This document shows, in pieces, positions 1 to 8,425 of a stretch of 48,176 nucleotides of DNA (position 1 is the stretch's first letter; each line of letters starts with the position of its first letter). A program made the position numbers and the translations under genes. The notes beneath the pieces are model-generated. The model saw only the letters and a list, made by a program, of their open reading frames with translations, was not told the DNA's origin and did no database searches. Source of the DNA: an uncultured Hyphomicrobiales bacterium (GTDB lineage: Bacteria > Pseudomonadota > Alphaproteobacteria > Rhizobiales > Hyphomicrobiaceae); assembly GCA_902826715.1 (NCBI GenBank), contig CADEFX010000005.1, forward strand, positions 1 to 48,176. Direction: 5' to 3'.

Positions 1-786
1 CGGCTTGTCGGCGACCAAAGCCTCCGGTGCGAATCCGGCGCCGAAGAACGCGGCCGCATAGCCGCGCGGATCGCCGAGGGCATCGGCGTCTGCCGTGAAG
101 CCGCGTTGCGCCAGCAGCGCCGACTCCAGTCCTGACGCTGCGGCCTGTCCGCAATGCAGCGCCTTGGTCATGCTTCCGGCGTTGGCTTGAAGGCCGCCGG
201 CGCGCGATGCGGCGATACCCATGGCGTGCACAAGCTGGTTGCGGTCCAATCCAAGAAAAATGCCGGACGCCACGGCGCTGCCGATCGGGCCGACCGCTCC
301 CGGCGGATGGAACAGGAGACCCGCTGGATTGAACTGGTTCGACGCCAGACGCAGCCGGGCCTGCGCTTCGATGCCGGTGGCGAGCGCTGTAAGGATGCGT
401 TGACCCGTGGCCTCGTGTGCCGGCCGGTCCGCCGCCTTGGCCTCGCGTTCCACGAGCGCGAGCAGCGGCGAGAGCGCCGGCGACAGAGAGTGATTGGCCG
501 GATTCCACATCGGCTCGTAGTCGAGGACGTGCATCGACGCGCCGTTGACGCGCGCCGCTTCCGCCGCCGAACAGCCGCCGCCGTGACCGATCAGGCTGGC
601 TTCCGGCCGGCTGGCGTTCTCCAGCGCGAGCGCGGCCAGCAGGCTCGGGCCTGGCTGCGTCGAGCCGAGGGCGGCAACCGCTATGCCATCGACAAAGAGG
701 TTGATCGCCGCCCTGCGTGCGGCAGCATCAAGGGGCTCGGCTGCCAGCGTTTGCAGATGCGCCGCGAAGTCGGCCGTCAGGCTCAT
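1..786 (-). CDS. MmgE/PrpD family protein, 3' end beyond window
   Basis: The first 262 residues of a protein in the MmgE/PrpD family, which contains 2-methylcitrate dehydratase and cis-aconitate decarboxylase. About 190 C-terminal residues of the usual 450 lie outside the window. Visible family landmarks are the VLDYEP segment near residue 87 and GSMTKALHCGQAAASGL near residues 202-218, which holds the conserved lysine. The ATG overlaps the stop codon of the preceding prpF-like gene in an ATGA junction, so the two are almost certainly cotranscribed and translationally coupled. The substrate is not readable from sequence. Family members dehydrate or decarboxylate tricarboxylates, which fits the neighbouring PrpF and TcuA-like genes. 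A paralogue lies at 8426-9922. Confidence 0.9.
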   Translation of the reverse strand, partial: MSLTADFAAHLQTLAAEPLDAAARRAAINLFVDGIAVAALGSTQPGPSLLAALALENASRPEASLIGHGGGCSAAEAARVNGASMHVLDYEPMWNPANHSLSPALSPLLALVEREAKAADRPAHEATGQRILTALATGIEAQARLRLASNQFNPAGLLFHPPGAVGPIGSAVASGIFLGLDRNQLVHAMGIAASRAGGLQANAGSMTKALHCGQAAASGLESALLAQRGFTADADALGDPRGYAAAFFGAGFAPEALVADKP

Positions 787-1964
787 TCGGCAGCGCTCGC
801 CAGGCTGCGCGCTTTTGCGCGCGGCTGGTACAGCACCGATCCCTCGAACAGGCGGCGCGCGGTGCGGTAGACGGCGCCATGAATGGCCTTGGCGCGTGCC
901 GGATCGCCGGAATGCTGCACATCTGCATCGACAACCGTGGTGCCCGACGCATGCGCAATCGTGATGGGGCCGCGTCCCGCCGTCGACAACGCGTGCGCAA
1001 TGGTTCCCTCGATGCGGCTGGCGATGGCAAGGCACATGGCGCCGGTGATCGGCACCGCCCGATGCGGCTGCCCCATGGAGATCATGCGGACATGGATCGA
1101 CATATCCGCCGCGCCAAGCTGGCGGTCCGACAAGGTTGCTGCCGGTCGCGGCGCTGCGATCATCGCCACCTTGGGCACGCTGGTGATCGTGCGTGCGCTT
1201 GCCAGATCAGGTGCGATTCCCATGGCCACGGAGGCCGCACAGCGAATCGCCTCCATGTGCGCGAGGAATTTTGCGTCGGTGTCGAGTGCGGCGGGAAGCT
1301 CGGTGCCGGTTTTGCCGACGCTCGCGGCGTTTACGAACACGCACGGATTTGCCGCGTCGACAAGGCTGGCCTCGATGGTTCCGAGCCCCGCAACATCAAG
1401 CTGGTCGACGGGACGGCCGGTAGGCAGCAGGCGTCCGGTCTTGGCGCCGCCGGGTTCCATGAACTCCAGGCGGATGGGCGCGCCCGTACCGGAAATTCCA
1501 TCGATGGCAAGATCGCCGTCGGTCTTGGCCATGCCGTCCTCAACCCCAAAGCGCGAGACGATGATCTTGGCCGTGTTGGTGTTATGGATGCGCACGCACG
1601 CATCGCCATCGCGTGGTCCATTGACGAGGCCGGTCTCTATGGCGAATGGCCCGATGGCCGACGACATGTTTCCGCAGTTGCCGCTGTAGTCGACGCTCGC
1701 CGCACCGATCGCAATCTGTGCAAACGTATAGTCGACATCGGCATCAGGCCGGCTTGACGGACCGACGATGCAGATTTTCGACAACGAAGAAATGCCGCCG
1801 CCCATGCCGTCAAGCTGGCGTCCGTTGGGATCGGGTGATCCCATGACGGCAAGAAAGATGTCTTTCCAGTCCGCACGGTTCGGCGGGAGATCCTTGTGCT
1901 CGAACATCACCGCTTTGGAGGTCCCGCCGCGCATGAACACCGCTTTGATGCGCTGCAATGCCAT
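783..1964 (-). CDS. PrpF-family tricarboxylate isomerase/tautomerase
   Basis: A 393-aa PrpF-family protein (DUF453, diaminopimelate-epimerase fold). Known members are 2-methylaconitate cis-trans isomerase PrpF and 4-oxalomesaconate tautomerase GalD, which move a double bond or proton in a tricarboxylate. The MRGGTSK motif is at residues 11-17. Lys63 (SSLSKIC) and Cys97 (GNCGNM) are 34 residues apart, the same spacing as the catalytic Lys73/Cys107 reported for PrpF. The ATG at 1964 has an AGGGAG ribosome site about 7 bases upstream. An in-frame start further upstream at 2069 would lack this and run into the promoter. First gene of a leftward operon with the MmgE/PrpD gene, divergent from gntR. 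It could be PrpF-like or GalD-like; gene context favours an aconitate-type substrate. Confidence 0.9.
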   Translation of the reverse strand: MALQRIKAVFMRGGTSKAVMFEHKDLPPNRADWKDIFLAVMGSPDPNGRQLDGMGGGISSLSKICIVGPSSRPDADVDYTFAQIAIGAASVDYSGNCGNMSSAIGPFAIETGLVNGPRDGDACVRIHNTNTAKIIVSRFGVEDGMAKTDGDLAIDGISGTGAPIRLEFMEPGGAKTGRLLPTGRPVDQLDVAGLGTIEASLVDAANPCVFVNAASVGKTGTELPAALDTDAKFLAHMEAIRCAASVAMGIAPDLASARTITSVPKVAMIAAPRPAATLSDRQLGAADMSIHVRMISMGQPHRAVPITGAMCLAIASRIEGTIAHALSTAGRGPITIAHASGTTVVDADVQHSGDPARAKAIHGAVYRTARRLFEGSVLYQPRAKARSLASAAE

Positions 1965-2050
1965 GTCGCTACTCCCTTCTGAAAATCGAGCGGGATGCGG
2001 AAGCGCAAATCTCGTGCGCGACAGTCGCCGCCGCGGCCCTTGCGACGCCA

Positions 2051-2079
2051 GGAATACGCCTGTATACAATCACGCGCAA
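2051..2079 (-). promoter_or_regulatory. Candidate promoter of the prpF operon with palindromic operator in the spacer
   Basis: On the minus strand, TTGCGC (2079-2074), a 17-base spacer and TATTCC (2056-2051) make a plausible sigma-70 promoter for the leftward genes. The spacer holds TGTATACAAT (plus-strand 2061-2070), whose core TGTATACA is a perfect palindrome. The same 10-mer occurs at 6815-6824. Short palindromes of this kind are typical operators for FCD-type GntR regulators, and one is encoded immediately beside it at 2141. The regulator may also control itself from this site. Inferred from pattern only. Confidence 0.5.
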
Positions 2080-2140
2080 GGCCCTTGTGGACCGAAGAAG
2101 ATCGCGGATTCTTTCCAACAGCCCCGGGTGAAAGAAACAC

Positions 2141-2872
2141 ATGGCCAATACCGCAGCGCCGGCGCGTGACCCTGCGGACCGCAACCACTACGACTCTGCC
2201 GCCGATTACGCCTACGCCAAACTGCATACGGCCATCGTCGAGGGCCATTTCAGCCCAGGGCGGCGCATGCGGGAAATCGAGCTCGCATCCTGGCTCGGCA
2301 TCAGCCGAACGCCGACGCGGCACGCCCTCTCACGGCTGGAGATCGAGGGGTTGCTCGAGGTTCTCCCGCGGACGGGCCTCGTCGTTTCCTCGCTCGACGA
2401 GACGGCAATGGAGGAACTTTACGAGATGCGTGCCGTGCTGGAGGGAGCAGCGGCCGCCATGGCGGCGCATCATGCGAGCCCTCGGGAGGTCGCGGCGCTT
2501 GAGCAACTCATCAAGGGCGAGGCCCGGCTGCCGAGCGACCCGACTGTGCGCTACCGCCACAACCTCGCTTTCCATCGGGCCATCTACGCTGCTGCCCACA
2601 ATCGTTTTCTCATGAAGAGTCTGCATGCGCTCCACGATGCCATCGCGCTCCTCGGACCGACGACGCTTGGGGCAAAGGGTCGTCTGCCGGATGCAGCCCG
2701 GGAGCACCGCCTCATCGTCGATGCAATCACGAAACGCGATGGGATTCGTGCCGAAGAGGCAGCTCGTACGCATATTCTCAAAGCCGTAGAGCTCCGCCGC
2801 ACGATGCTGCGAAGCAGCGTCAGCCCGGCTGGGGCAACAGGAACGTCTAGGAAACGCACGAACAGGGAGTGA
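2141..2872 (+). CDS. GntR family transcriptional regulator, FCD (FadR) subfamily
   Basis: A 243-aa regulator with an N-terminal winged helix-turn-helix (about residues 20-87, with the recognition segment around GISRTPTRHAL) and a C-terminal FCD ligand-binding domain (about 92-225). Candidate metal/ligand residues are Asn141 or His145, His189 and His211, in the order expected for metal-dependent FCD domains that bind carboxylic acids. It is divergent from the prpF operon and sits 4 bases upstream of the ABC transporter genes, so it probably controls both as a repressor released by the substrate or an intermediate. The candidate operators are the TGTATACAAT motifs at 2061 and 6815. Confidence 0.93.
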   Translation: MANTAAPARDPADRNHYDSAADYAYAKLHTAIVEGHFSPGRRMREIELASWLGISRTPTRHALSRLEIEGLLEVLPRTGLVVSSLDETAMEELYEMRAVLEGAAAAMAAHHASPREVAALEQLIKGEARLPSDPTVRYRHNLAFHRAIYAAAHNRFLMKSLHALHDAIALLGPTTLGAKGRLPDAAREHRLIVDAITKRDGIRAEEAARTHILKAVELRRTMLRSSVSPAGATGTSRKRTNRE

Positions 2873-2876
2873 AACG

Positions 2877-3920
2877 ATGACGCGACAAAGATTGAGACTT
2901 GCCGGTCTCCTGCCAGCGCTTGGCCTGCTCGCAGGCGTGCTGGTTTCGCTGCCTGTATCGGCGCAGACCTGGGACGAGACCGTTGCTGCAGCCAAGAAGG
3001 AAGGCAAGGTCGTCTTCTACAACAATCTTCAGCCCAACGGCATCGAGCCGCTGCTGGCGAAGTTTCGGGCCGCGGTTCCCGGCATTCAACCGGAGCAAAT
3101 CCGCCTCGGCAGCAATCCGCTCATCGAACGTTTTCAGACGGAATTCAGCGCCGGCCGGAACCTTGCGGACGTCCTCATCACGTTTCCCGACGAACGCATC
3201 GTTGAAGGCCTCAAGACGGGGTGGATGGCGGAATGGACGCCGCCGGAGCTGTCGAACTTCCCACCGGCGATCAACGAGGGAAACAAGCTCTACACCCTGC
3301 AGTATGCGCGCGAGGCGATCATCTGGAACAAGACGCTCGTCAAGCCGGCCGACGAGCCGAAGGAATGGACGGACCTGTTTGATCCGAAATGGAAGGGCAA
3401 AGTGGGGATGAACCCGCCCTGGCGCTCGGTATCCATCCAGCAAGTCGTTGCGTTCTGGGAGGACAAGGGCATCGCCAACCCCGCCGAGAAGCTGAAGGCC
3501 AACGAGGTTCGGTTCTTCGAAGGCTCTGGCGGTATCATCCAGGCTGTGGTGCGCGGCGATGTCCGTATCGCGGAGCTGACGGACCTGCCGCTCAATCCGC
3601 TGCTCGAGGATGGGGCTCCCATCGGCTTCGTCTATCCCGCGAGCGGCACGACGCTCTCAGCCAACAAGGCGTTTGTGGCCGCAAAGGCCCCACACCCCAA
3701 CGCCGCGCGCGTGTTCATGAACTGGCTCATGACAAAGGAGGGGCAGGAGGCGTTGCAGCAATATTGCGGCCTGTCGGTAACGCGCAACGGAGCGCCGCCG
3801 CTCAGCAAGCTGCCTGCAACATCCCAGATCGCCAATGTCGTCGATGGCGAGAAAATCCTCACGACGGCGCGGCAGGCCAAGATCGTCAACGAGTGGCGCA
3901 CGGTGTTCGGCGTGCGCTGA
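2877..3920 (+). CDS. ABC transporter substrate-binding protein (AfuA/FbpA-like, solute-binding family 1)
   Basis: A 347-aa periplasmic binding protein with a signal peptide (two arginines, hydrophobic stretch 9-26, VSA cleavage near residue 29). The body resembles the family-1 binding proteins usually named for ferric iron, including KVVFYNN near residue 45 and the C-terminal ANKAFVAAKAPHPNAAR segment. The tandem tyrosines that ligate iron in FbpA-type proteins are not seen in the C-terminal half, so an organic acid or a metal-ligand complex is more likely than free Fe(III). It starts 4 bases after gntR and is followed by the permease and ATPase genes. The ligand is inferred only from the tricarboxylate-type neighbours. 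Confidence 0.88.
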   Translation: MTRQRLRLAGLLPALGLLAGVLVSLPVSAQTWDETVAAAKKEGKVVFYNNLQPNGIEPLLAKFRAAVPGIQPEQIRLGSNPLIERFQTEFSAGRNLADVLITFPDERIVEGLKTGWMAEWTPPELSNFPPAINEGNKLYTLQYAREAIIWNKTLVKPADEPKEWTDLFDPKWKGKVGMNPPWRSVSIQQVVAFWEDKGIANPAEKLKANEVRFFEGSGGIIQAVVRGDVRIAELTDLPLNPLLEDGAPIGFVYPASGTTLSANKAFVAAKAPHPNAARVFMNWLMTKEGQEALQQYCGLSVTRNGAPPLSKLPATSQIANVVDGEKILTTARQAKIVNEWRTVFGVR

Positions 3921-3945
3921 CGCCGTGCATTGACGCAAGCGTATC

Positions 3946-5673
3946 ATGACCGAGCAGACCGCGCGTTCGAGCGATCTTCCCGCCAGGCGGATCGAAGGCC
4001 GGGCTTCACGCAACCGGGCTCTCGACATCGCCTATGGCGCCACCTTCGCCATCGTCGTGGCGATGGTGATGATTCCAATCGTCGCGCTCGTTTATGGCAG
4101 CTTCCGCACAGCCGCGCCCGGCCTGCCCGGGGAATGGACGCTCCAGAACTATGCCGGCCTTGCCTCCACCGGCGTCCTGAGGACGATCGGGACGACACTC
4201 TGGATCGGTCTCCTCTCGTCCGCACTGTGTATCGTGATCGGCACGGCGATTGCCCTTCTCGTGCATCGCACCGACTTTAAGTACGGCAAAACCGTTTCGG
4301 CGCTGGTCGGGCTGGCCTTCTACTTCCCGTCATTCATTCTGGCGATGGCGTGGATCATCATCGGGGCGCCCGGCGGCATCATCAATGCCGTCGTCGACGA
4401 CGCCTGGGGCATGCCGTGGTTGCGCGTCGACATCTACACCGCGATGGGAATCGTTCTCGTCATGGTTCTGCATCAGGTGCCGTTCGTCTATCTGACGATG
4501 CGCGGCCCGATCATCGGCATGGACGGCATTTACGAGGAGGCTGCGCGCACGGCGGGCGCCAAGCCGCGCGTGGTCATGACCCGCGTAACGCTGCCATTGC
4601 TCAGTTACTCTCTCGTCTCCAGTTTCATTCTGACCTTCATCATCACCATTGAGCAGTTCGCCATCCCCGCGCTGATCGGAATTCCGGGGCAGGTCAACAT
4701 GCTGGCGACGCAGCTCTATCTTCTGGTCCGCTTTTCGCCGACGGATTACGGGCTGGCATCTGCCATCGGCATTGCGCTGAGCATCATGACCGGGGCTGCC
4801 ATTTGGGCCCAGCGCCGCGTGTCGCGGGCGGGACGGCTGGTGACGGTGACGGGCAAGGCCGGGCGTTTAAAGCCGGTGCCCCTCGGGCGATGGAAATGGG
4901 CGGCCTATCTTCTCTGCTTCGGCTTCGCCCTTCTCGCCCTCATCCTCCCGATGGCGATCCTCATCTATACGTCCGTGCTGAAGTGGTTCACCGCCAATCC
5001 TTTCGCCGGCATGTATACGCTCAGGAACTACGGCTACATGCTGGAGAGCGCGTCCACCGTCAGAAGCTTCTGGAACACGCTGATGGTATCGGGCATCGGT
5101 GCCGCGATCGGTGTCGCGCTTGGTATTCTCTGCGCCTATTTCACATTACGCGTACAGCCGCGCGGCCACCGGGTTCTGGATTTCTTCGTCAGTCTGCCTT
5201 TTGGCGTGCCGGGGATTGTGCTGGGGCTTGGTCTGCTGTGGGCCTATGCCTATCTGCCCTTGCCGCTCTACGGCACACTGGCAATCATCATCGTTGCATT
5301 CGTCACCCGCTTCCTGCCGTATGCAACGGAAACGGTCGGCGGGCAGATGGTGCAGATCGACAAGAGTTTGGAGGAGGCGGCCTGGGTCAGCGGCGCCACT
5401 CGGATCGGCGGCGTGCGCAGGGTGCTGCTTCCGCTGATCTTCCCATCGGTGCAGGGCGCATACTTCCTCCTCTTCATGGCGTTCTTCCGCGAGATCTCCT
5501 CGGCCATCCTCCTCTATTCGGCCTCCACAGCCGTCATCTCGATCTCGATCTGGTCCTTCTTCGAACAAGCCAATTGGGGGCAGGCGAGTGCGCTCGCCGT
5601 AGTGGCGACGCTCATCATCTTCATCGCCATGGCGCTCATCAACTGGCTGCTGCCGACGGCACGGCGCGGATGA
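3946..5673 (+). CDS. ABC transporter permease, two fused transmembrane domains (FbpB-like)
   Basis: A 575-aa inner-membrane permease made of two consecutive binding-protein-dependent transport domains, about residues 25-290 and 325-570. Each has roughly six hydrophobic segments. The EAA loops that dock the ATPase are visible: EEAARTAGAKPRVVMTRVTLP in the first half and EEAAWVSGATRIGGVRRVLLP in the second. Such fused permeases are typical of the iron/2-aminoethylphosphonate/thiamine-type importers. The gene lies 25 bases after the binding protein and 16 bases before the ATPase, so the three genes form one importer. One polypeptide supplies both halves of the pore. Confidence 0.93.
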   Translation: MTEQTARSSDLPARRIEGRASRNRALDIAYGATFAIVVAMVMIPIVALVYGSFRTAAPGLPGEWTLQNYAGLASTGVLRTIGTTLWIGLLSSALCIVIGTAIALLVHRTDFKYGKTVSALVGLAFYFPSFILAMAWIIIGAPGGIINAVVDDAWGMPWLRVDIYTAMGIVLVMVLHQVPFVYLTMRGPIIGMDGIYEEAARTAGAKPRVVMTRVTLPLLSYSLVSSFILTFIITIEQFAIPALIGIPGQVNMLATQLYLLVRFSPTDYGLASAIGIALSIMTGAAIWAQRRVSRAGRLVTVTGKAGRLKPVPLGRWKWAAYLLCFGFALLALILPMAILIYTSVLKWFTANPFAGMYTLRNYGYMLESASTVRSFWNTLMVSGIGAAIGVALGILCAYFTLRVQPRGHRVLDFFVSLPFGVPGIVLGLGLLWAYAYLPLPLYGTLAIIIVAFVTRFLPYATETVGGQMVQIDKSLEEAAWVSGATRIGGVRRVLLPLIFPSVQGAYFLLFMAFFREISSAILLYSASTAVISISIWSFFEQANWGQASALAVVATLIIFIAMALINWLLPTARRG

Positions 5674-5689
5674 CGCGCAAGGAGACACC

Positions 5690-6775
5690 ATGAGTATCTC
5701 GGTTCAGACTCTCGTCAAACGCTTTGGTGCGCAGACCGTCGTTCACGGCATCTCGTTCGAGGTGGCGCGCGGCGAGTTCGTGAGCCTTCTGGGGCCCTCC
5801 GGCTGCGGTAAGACGACAACGCTGCGTTGCATTGCGGGGCTCGAAGACGCCGATGCCGGCGTTATCAGCATTGACGACACCGTCGTGTCGGCACCGGGCC
5901 AGAATGTGCTCGTGCCTGTGCACGAGCGTCAGATCGGCATGGTGTTCCAGAGCTATGCGATCTGGCCGCACATGACAGTGGCGGAGAACGTCGGGTTTCC
6001 GCTGTCGGTCCGGAAGCTGTCTACAGTCGAATTAACGCGGCAGGTGGAGGATGCGCTGGCGATCGTCGGTCTCAGTGCCCTCAAGGATCGTCATCCGTCG
6101 CAGCTGTCAGGCGGGCAGCAGCAGCGCGTTGCGCTTGCCCGCGCGATCGTCGGGCGGCCAAAGGTTCTCCTGTTCGACGAACCGCTGTCCAATCTCGACG
6201 CCAAGCTGCGGGAAGGCACGCGGACCGAGATCCGCAGGCTTCAGCGCGAGCTCGGTGTGGCTGCCGTCTATGTCACGCATGACCAGGAAGAAGCTCTGTC
6301 CATGTCGGATCGGGTGATCGTGATGGACAAGGGCAGGATCGAGCAGGTCGGCACGCCCAAGGAGCTCTATCGCAGTCCGGTTAATCACTTCGTGGCCGAC
6401 TTCGTCGGTCGGGCGAGCTTTATCGACGTGATCAAAGGTGACGGAGCGAGCGGCTGGAGGACGCCGGATGGCACGGTTCTCGACGCGGACGAGGCAAGGG
6501 CAAACGGCCAGGGCACCTACCAGGCCATGCTGCGACCCGAGGACGTCGAGATCGTTGACGGCGAAGCTGCGGGCGTGGACCGCGGGCGCAGCCTGTCCGG
6601 CAGGATCAGCGAAAGTCATTACCTCGGCGCATACACCGAGTACGTGATCGATACGGCGGGTGCCAAGGTGAAGGTGCATTCGCGGCGCGATTTCGACGTC
6701 GGCGCGCCGGTGATCTTGCGCATTCGCCCGGAGACTTGCCGCCTGGTGGCGCGACCCGCCAATGCCGAGCTCTAG
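5690..6775 (+). CDS. ABC transporter ATP-binding protein (FbpC/PotA type)
   Basis: A 361-aa ATPase that powers the importer encoded just upstream. Motifs in order: Walker A GPSGCGKTT (35-43), Q-loop VFQSYAIWPHM (85-95), signature LSGGQQQ (139-145), Walker B VLLFDE (159-164), D-loop SNLDA (167-171) and switch histidine His197. Residues from about 240 to the end form a TOBE domain (LRPEDVEI, LRIRPET), as in FbpC and PotA. The ribosome site AAGGAG lies 6 bases before the ATG. The gene ends 123 bases before the flavoprotein gene, and that gap holds a second candidate promoter. Confidence 0.95.
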   Translation: MSISVQTLVKRFGAQTVVHGISFEVARGEFVSLLGPSGCGKTTTLRCIAGLEDADAGVISIDDTVVSAPGQNVLVPVHERQIGMVFQSYAIWPHMTVAENVGFPLSVRKLSTVELTRQVEDALAIVGLSALKDRHPSQLSGGQQQRVALARAIVGRPKVLLFDEPLSNLDAKLREGTRTEIRRLQRELGVAAVYVTHDQEEALSMSDRVIVMDKGRIEQVGTPKELYRSPVNHFVADFVGRASFIDVIKGDGASGWRTPDGTVLDADEARANGQGTYQAMLRPEDVEIVDGEAAGVDRGRSLSGRISESHYLGAYTEYVIDTAGAKVKVHSRRDFDVGAPVILRIRPETCRLVARPANAEL

Positions 6776-6803
6776 GACACGTCGAAATGCGATCTGCGCC
6801 TGC

Positions 6804-6832
6804 TTGCATTTCATTGTATACAATCGTATAGA
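6804..6832 (+). promoter_or_regulatory. Candidate promoter with perfect 12-bp palindromic operator upstream of the flavoprotein gene
   Basis: TTGCAT (6804-6809), exactly 17 bases, then TATAGA (6827-6832) form a convincing sigma-70 promoter about 70 bases before the next start codon. ATTGTATACAAT (6813-6824), a perfect palindrome, lies wholly inside the spacer, where a bound repressor would block RNA polymerase. It shares TGTATACAAT with the prpF promoter region, so the FCD-GntR protein is the obvious candidate binder. This is inference from sequence pattern and position. Confidence 0.6.
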
Positions 6833-6898
6833 AATGACTGGGGCGTCCGGGATCCATGGGCCGGATTGCGCAATGCAGATCAATGAGAGGTGACGCGT

Positions 6899-8398
6899 AT
6901 GGCCGATCGGCAGGGGCAAAACTACGACGTCATTGTCGTGGGAGCCGGCAACGCGGCACTGGCCGCGGCCGTATCGGCGAGCGAGAACGGCGCCAAGCGT
7001 GTCGTCGTGTTGGAGAAGGCGCCGCGGGAAATGCGCGGCGGCAACACGCACTGGAGCGGCGGCGTGTTGCGCTTTGCGTTCGATGACCCGCGCGAGATCG
7101 GCCCGCTGCTTCCTGGCGTCGAAGACGAGTATGAAAATTTCTACGACGGCATCGCGCCCTACACGCAGAGCGACTTTCATGGCGATCTGATGCGCGTCAC
7201 CAACGGGCGTACGGATCCTGTCCTGTCCAAGCTTCTGGTCGCGAAGTCCCAGGAAACCGTGAAGTGGATGAAGGACGTTGGCGGCATCAAGATGGAGCCG
7301 GCGACGACGCTGTCCGCTGTGAAAAAGGGCAACGTCATGGTCTGGGCGCGCGGCCTCGTCGTGCGTGCCGCGCACGAGGGCGTCGGCTTGTCGCGAAGCT
7401 GGTTCGCCACCGCGGAGCGGCTCGGCGTCGACATCCGCTATGGCACGGCGGCGATCGAGCTGCTGGTCGGCGGCGACGGCCGGGTCAACGGCGTCAAGGT
7501 CCGAGACGACGACGGCATTTCGACCTTCAACGCGCGATCCGTTGTGCTCGGCTGTGGCGGTTTCGAAGCCAACGTGCAGATGCGCACGCAACACATCGGC
7601 GCCCTGGTTGGCGCTGCGAAAGTGCGCGGCACGCCCCACAACCAGGGTGACGGCTTGCGCATGGCCATGAACATCGGCGCCATGCCCTGGGGGCAGTGGA
7701 GCGGGTGCCATGCCACACCCATCAGCGCGGACTGGGGTGACTTCGCGCCGCGCGAGCTGACCGATCGCAGCAATCGCCTTAGCTATGTCTATGCGGTGAT
7801 GTTCAACCTCAAGGGTCGTCGCTTCGTCGACGAGGGAGAGGACGGTGCCCTCTTTACCTACGCCAAATTCGGGCGCGCCGTTCTCGCCGAGCCGGGGTCA
7901 AAGGCGTGGCAGATCTTCGATTCCAAGACTGTCCATCTGCTGGAGCCGCGCTACCAGACGAGCAGGCCGATTACGGCCAACACGCTGGAAGACCTGATCG
8001 AGCAACTCGACTTTGCGGACAAGGCACAAGCACTGAAAACGATGCGTGAATACAATGCAGCTGCCCGAGGTCCCGAGGACGGTTTTGATCCCACCAAGAA
8101 GGATGGATTGTCGAGCAAAGGTCTGGCCCTCGAAAAGACGAACTGGGCGCTGCGCATCGACAAGCCGCCTTTCTATGCCTACAGCACGACCGGTGGTATC
8201 ACCTTCACCTTCGGTGGCCTCAAGACCACTGAGCATGCTCAGGTCGTTGGCACGGACTGGCGCCCGATTAAGGGACTATTCTGCTGCGGCGAGATGGTGG
8301 GCGGCCTATTCTACGATAATTACCCGGCCGGGACGGGCCTCGTGTCGGGGGCAACGTTCGGGCGGATCGCGGGGCGCAACGCCGCGACCATGGCTTGA
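6899..8398 (+). CDS. FAD-dependent oxidoreductase, TcuA-like (tricarballylate dehydrogenase family)
   Basis: A 499-aa flavoprotein of the fumarate reductase/succinate dehydrogenase flavoprotein superfamily. The FAD-binding GAGNAA motif is at residues 15-20, followed by the EKAPREMRGGNTHWSGG segment characteristic of the TcuA subgroup, and the C-terminal YPAGTGLVSGATFGRIAG completes the FAD site. TcuA oxidises tricarballylate to cis-aconitate. A related tricarboxylate or dicarboxylate is likely here. ATG 6899 is preferred over GTG 6890 because GAGAGG at 6885-6890 is then 8 bases upstream. No TcuB-like electron-transfer partner is encoded in the window. Followed 27 bases later by an MmgE/PrpD gene. 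Confidence 0.85.
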   Translation: MADRQGQNYDVIVVGAGNAALAAAVSASENGAKRVVVLEKAPREMRGGNTHWSGGVLRFAFDDPREIGPLLPGVEDEYENFYDGIAPYTQSDFHGDLMRVTNGRTDPVLSKLLVAKSQETVKWMKDVGGIKMEPATTLSAVKKGNVMVWARGLVVRAAHEGVGLSRSWFATAERLGVDIRYGTAAIELLVGGDGRVNGVKVRDDDGISTFNARSVVLGCGGFEANVQMRTQHIGALVGAAKVRGTPHNQGDGLRMAMNIGAMPWGQWSGCHATPISADWGDFAPRELTDRSNRLSYVYAVMFNLKGRRFVDEGEDGALFTYAKFGRAVLAEPGSKAWQIFDSKTVHLLEPRYQTSRPITANTLEDLIEQLDFADKAQALKTMREYNAAARGPEDGFDPTKKDGLSSKGLALEKTNWALRIDKPPFYAYSTTGGITFTFGGLKTTEHAQVVGTDWRPIKGLFCCGEMVGGLFYDNYPAGTGLVSGATFGRIAGRNAATMA

Positions 8399-8425
8399 GG
8401 AATAACAAGGGATAGGAGACACGCG

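Noticed and set aside
2877..6775. Naming the ABC system as an iron(III) transporter (fbpABC)
   Set aside because: The iron-binding tandem tyrosines are not seen and the operon context is organic acid metabolism; only the family resemblance is reported.
6107..7711. A 534-aa open frame on the minus strand across the ABC ATPase and flavoprotein genes
   Set aside because: It lies antisense to two genes with full motif sets and contains low-complexity Arg/Ala/His-rich sequence typical of high-GC shadow frames.
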